Source of the DNA: Ruminococcus sp. | GTDB lineage: Bacteria; Bacillota; Clostridia; Oscillospirales; Ruminococcaceae | Direction: 5' to 3' | DNA length: 51,333 nucleotides | Assembly: GCA_017463375.1 (NCBI GenBank) | Contig: JAFTPG010000028.1 | Span: 1-51,333 of the forward strand | Shown: positions 51,157 through 51,333 of the stretch, piece after piece | Layout of the letters: the number at the start of each line of letters is the position of its first letter | How positions within the stretch are numbered: position 1 is the first letter of the stretch | Position numbers and translations under genes: made by a program | The notes under the pieces: generated by a model | Told to the model about the DNA's origin: nothing | What the model saw: the letters and a program-made list of their open reading frames with translations, nothing else | The model's database searches: none

Positions 51157-51333
51157 ATGAATATTTCGTGTGCGGTAGCGGAGAGGATACTTGAGCTTTG
51201 CAAAGCGAAGGGTCTGACAGTGAATAAATTATCGACTATTTCCGGGGTTACGCAGTCTACTGTAAACGATATCGTCAACCACAAGGCGAAGAACATTGGC
51301 ATTGTGACGATAAAAAAGCTCTGCGACGGTCTG
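51157..51333 (+). CDS. XRE-family regulator (C-terminus beyond window)
   Basis: The frame is open to the right edge, 59 codons. It opens MNISCAVAERILELCKAKG, then LTVNKLSTISGVTQSTVNDI and KAKNIGIVTIKKLCDGL: a complete helix-turn-helix of HTH_3 type. GGAGGAGG lies 6 bases before the ATG. Relatives of about 70 to 75 residues are common stand-alone regulators in Clostridia. It is divergent from the small peptide ORF and shares the operator region, so it probably controls that unit. Confidence 0.85.
   Translation, partial: MNISCAVAERILELCKAKGLTVNKLSTISGVTQSTVNDIVNHKAKNIGIVTIKKLCDGL

Noticed and set aside
1-51333. CRISPR arrays, tRNA and rRNA genes
   Set aside because: I saw no regularly spaced direct repeats and no cloverleaf or rRNA sequence; the only rRNA-like segments are the L1-site mimics near rplK and rplA.

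Overview
The window looks like a chromosomal segment of a cellulolytic, Gram-positive, low-to-mid GC Clostridia member, most likely Ruminococcus (Oscillospiraceae). The reasons are two secreted GH9 cellulases and two other secreted proteins carrying dockerins of the Ruminococcus type, an IspH-ribosomal S1 fusion, a [FeFe] hydrogenase with group B-like motifs, strong AGGAGG ribosome binding sites and sigma-A type promoters with 17-base spacers. Species cannot be fixed from the sequence alone.

Layout. 1-4540 is one end of an integrated mobilizable element lying against the 3' end of guaA: a partial Mob/Pre relaxase (running off the left edge), an AT-rich CPBP membrane protease gene, a truncated AAA ATPase, a small mobilization/RHH-like protein, a tyrosine integrase, an excisionase and a divergent XRE regulator. 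Two near-identical operators sit between the -35 and -10 boxes of the divergent promoters. 4541-11479 is mostly minus-strand housekeeping: GMP synthase ATPPase subunit, a MITE-like palindromic repeat, TraX-like protein, TcdA, RodA, an acyltransferase and YifB. 11480-11879 is a dense regulatory region with three promoters and a candidate small RNA transcribed antisense to the rpoB promoter. rpoB and rpoC follow (11880-19596), then a membrane-anchored GH25 lysozyme.

21059-30167 holds a dockerin protein with a poly-threonine linker, the cdaA-cdaR c-di-AMP pair, a cysteine desulfurase-like enzyme coupled to a DUF3343 sulfur/selenium carrier-like protein, a secreted protein with its dockerin in the middle, and the hydrogenase. 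A second copy of the MITE-like repeat lies at 30280-30512. From 30636 to 41566 runs a plus-strand gene series: TepA-like protease, FtsK/SpoIIIE, YgiQ, a ComEC-like metallo-hydrolase with DUF3006, an HI0933 flavoprotein, Cmk, PlsC and IspH-S1. The S1 part has its own ribosome binding site, in-frame ATG and candidate promoter.

42503-48195 carries two GH9 cellulases, the second behind a strongly folded leader. 48327-50622 is the minus-strand rpmG-secE-nusG-rplK-rplA cluster, with two mimics of the 23S rRNA L1-binding site, one before rplK and one before rplA. The right edge holds a 24-codon hydrophobic cysteine-containing ORF divergent from a partial XRE regulator, with two copies of a palindromic operator bracketing the small ORF's promoter. 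The sequence-level novelties I rate highest are this peptide/regulator unit, the antisense RNA at rpoB, the covarying palindromes of the MITE-like repeat, and the leader that pairs its 5' end with the tepA ribosome binding site.
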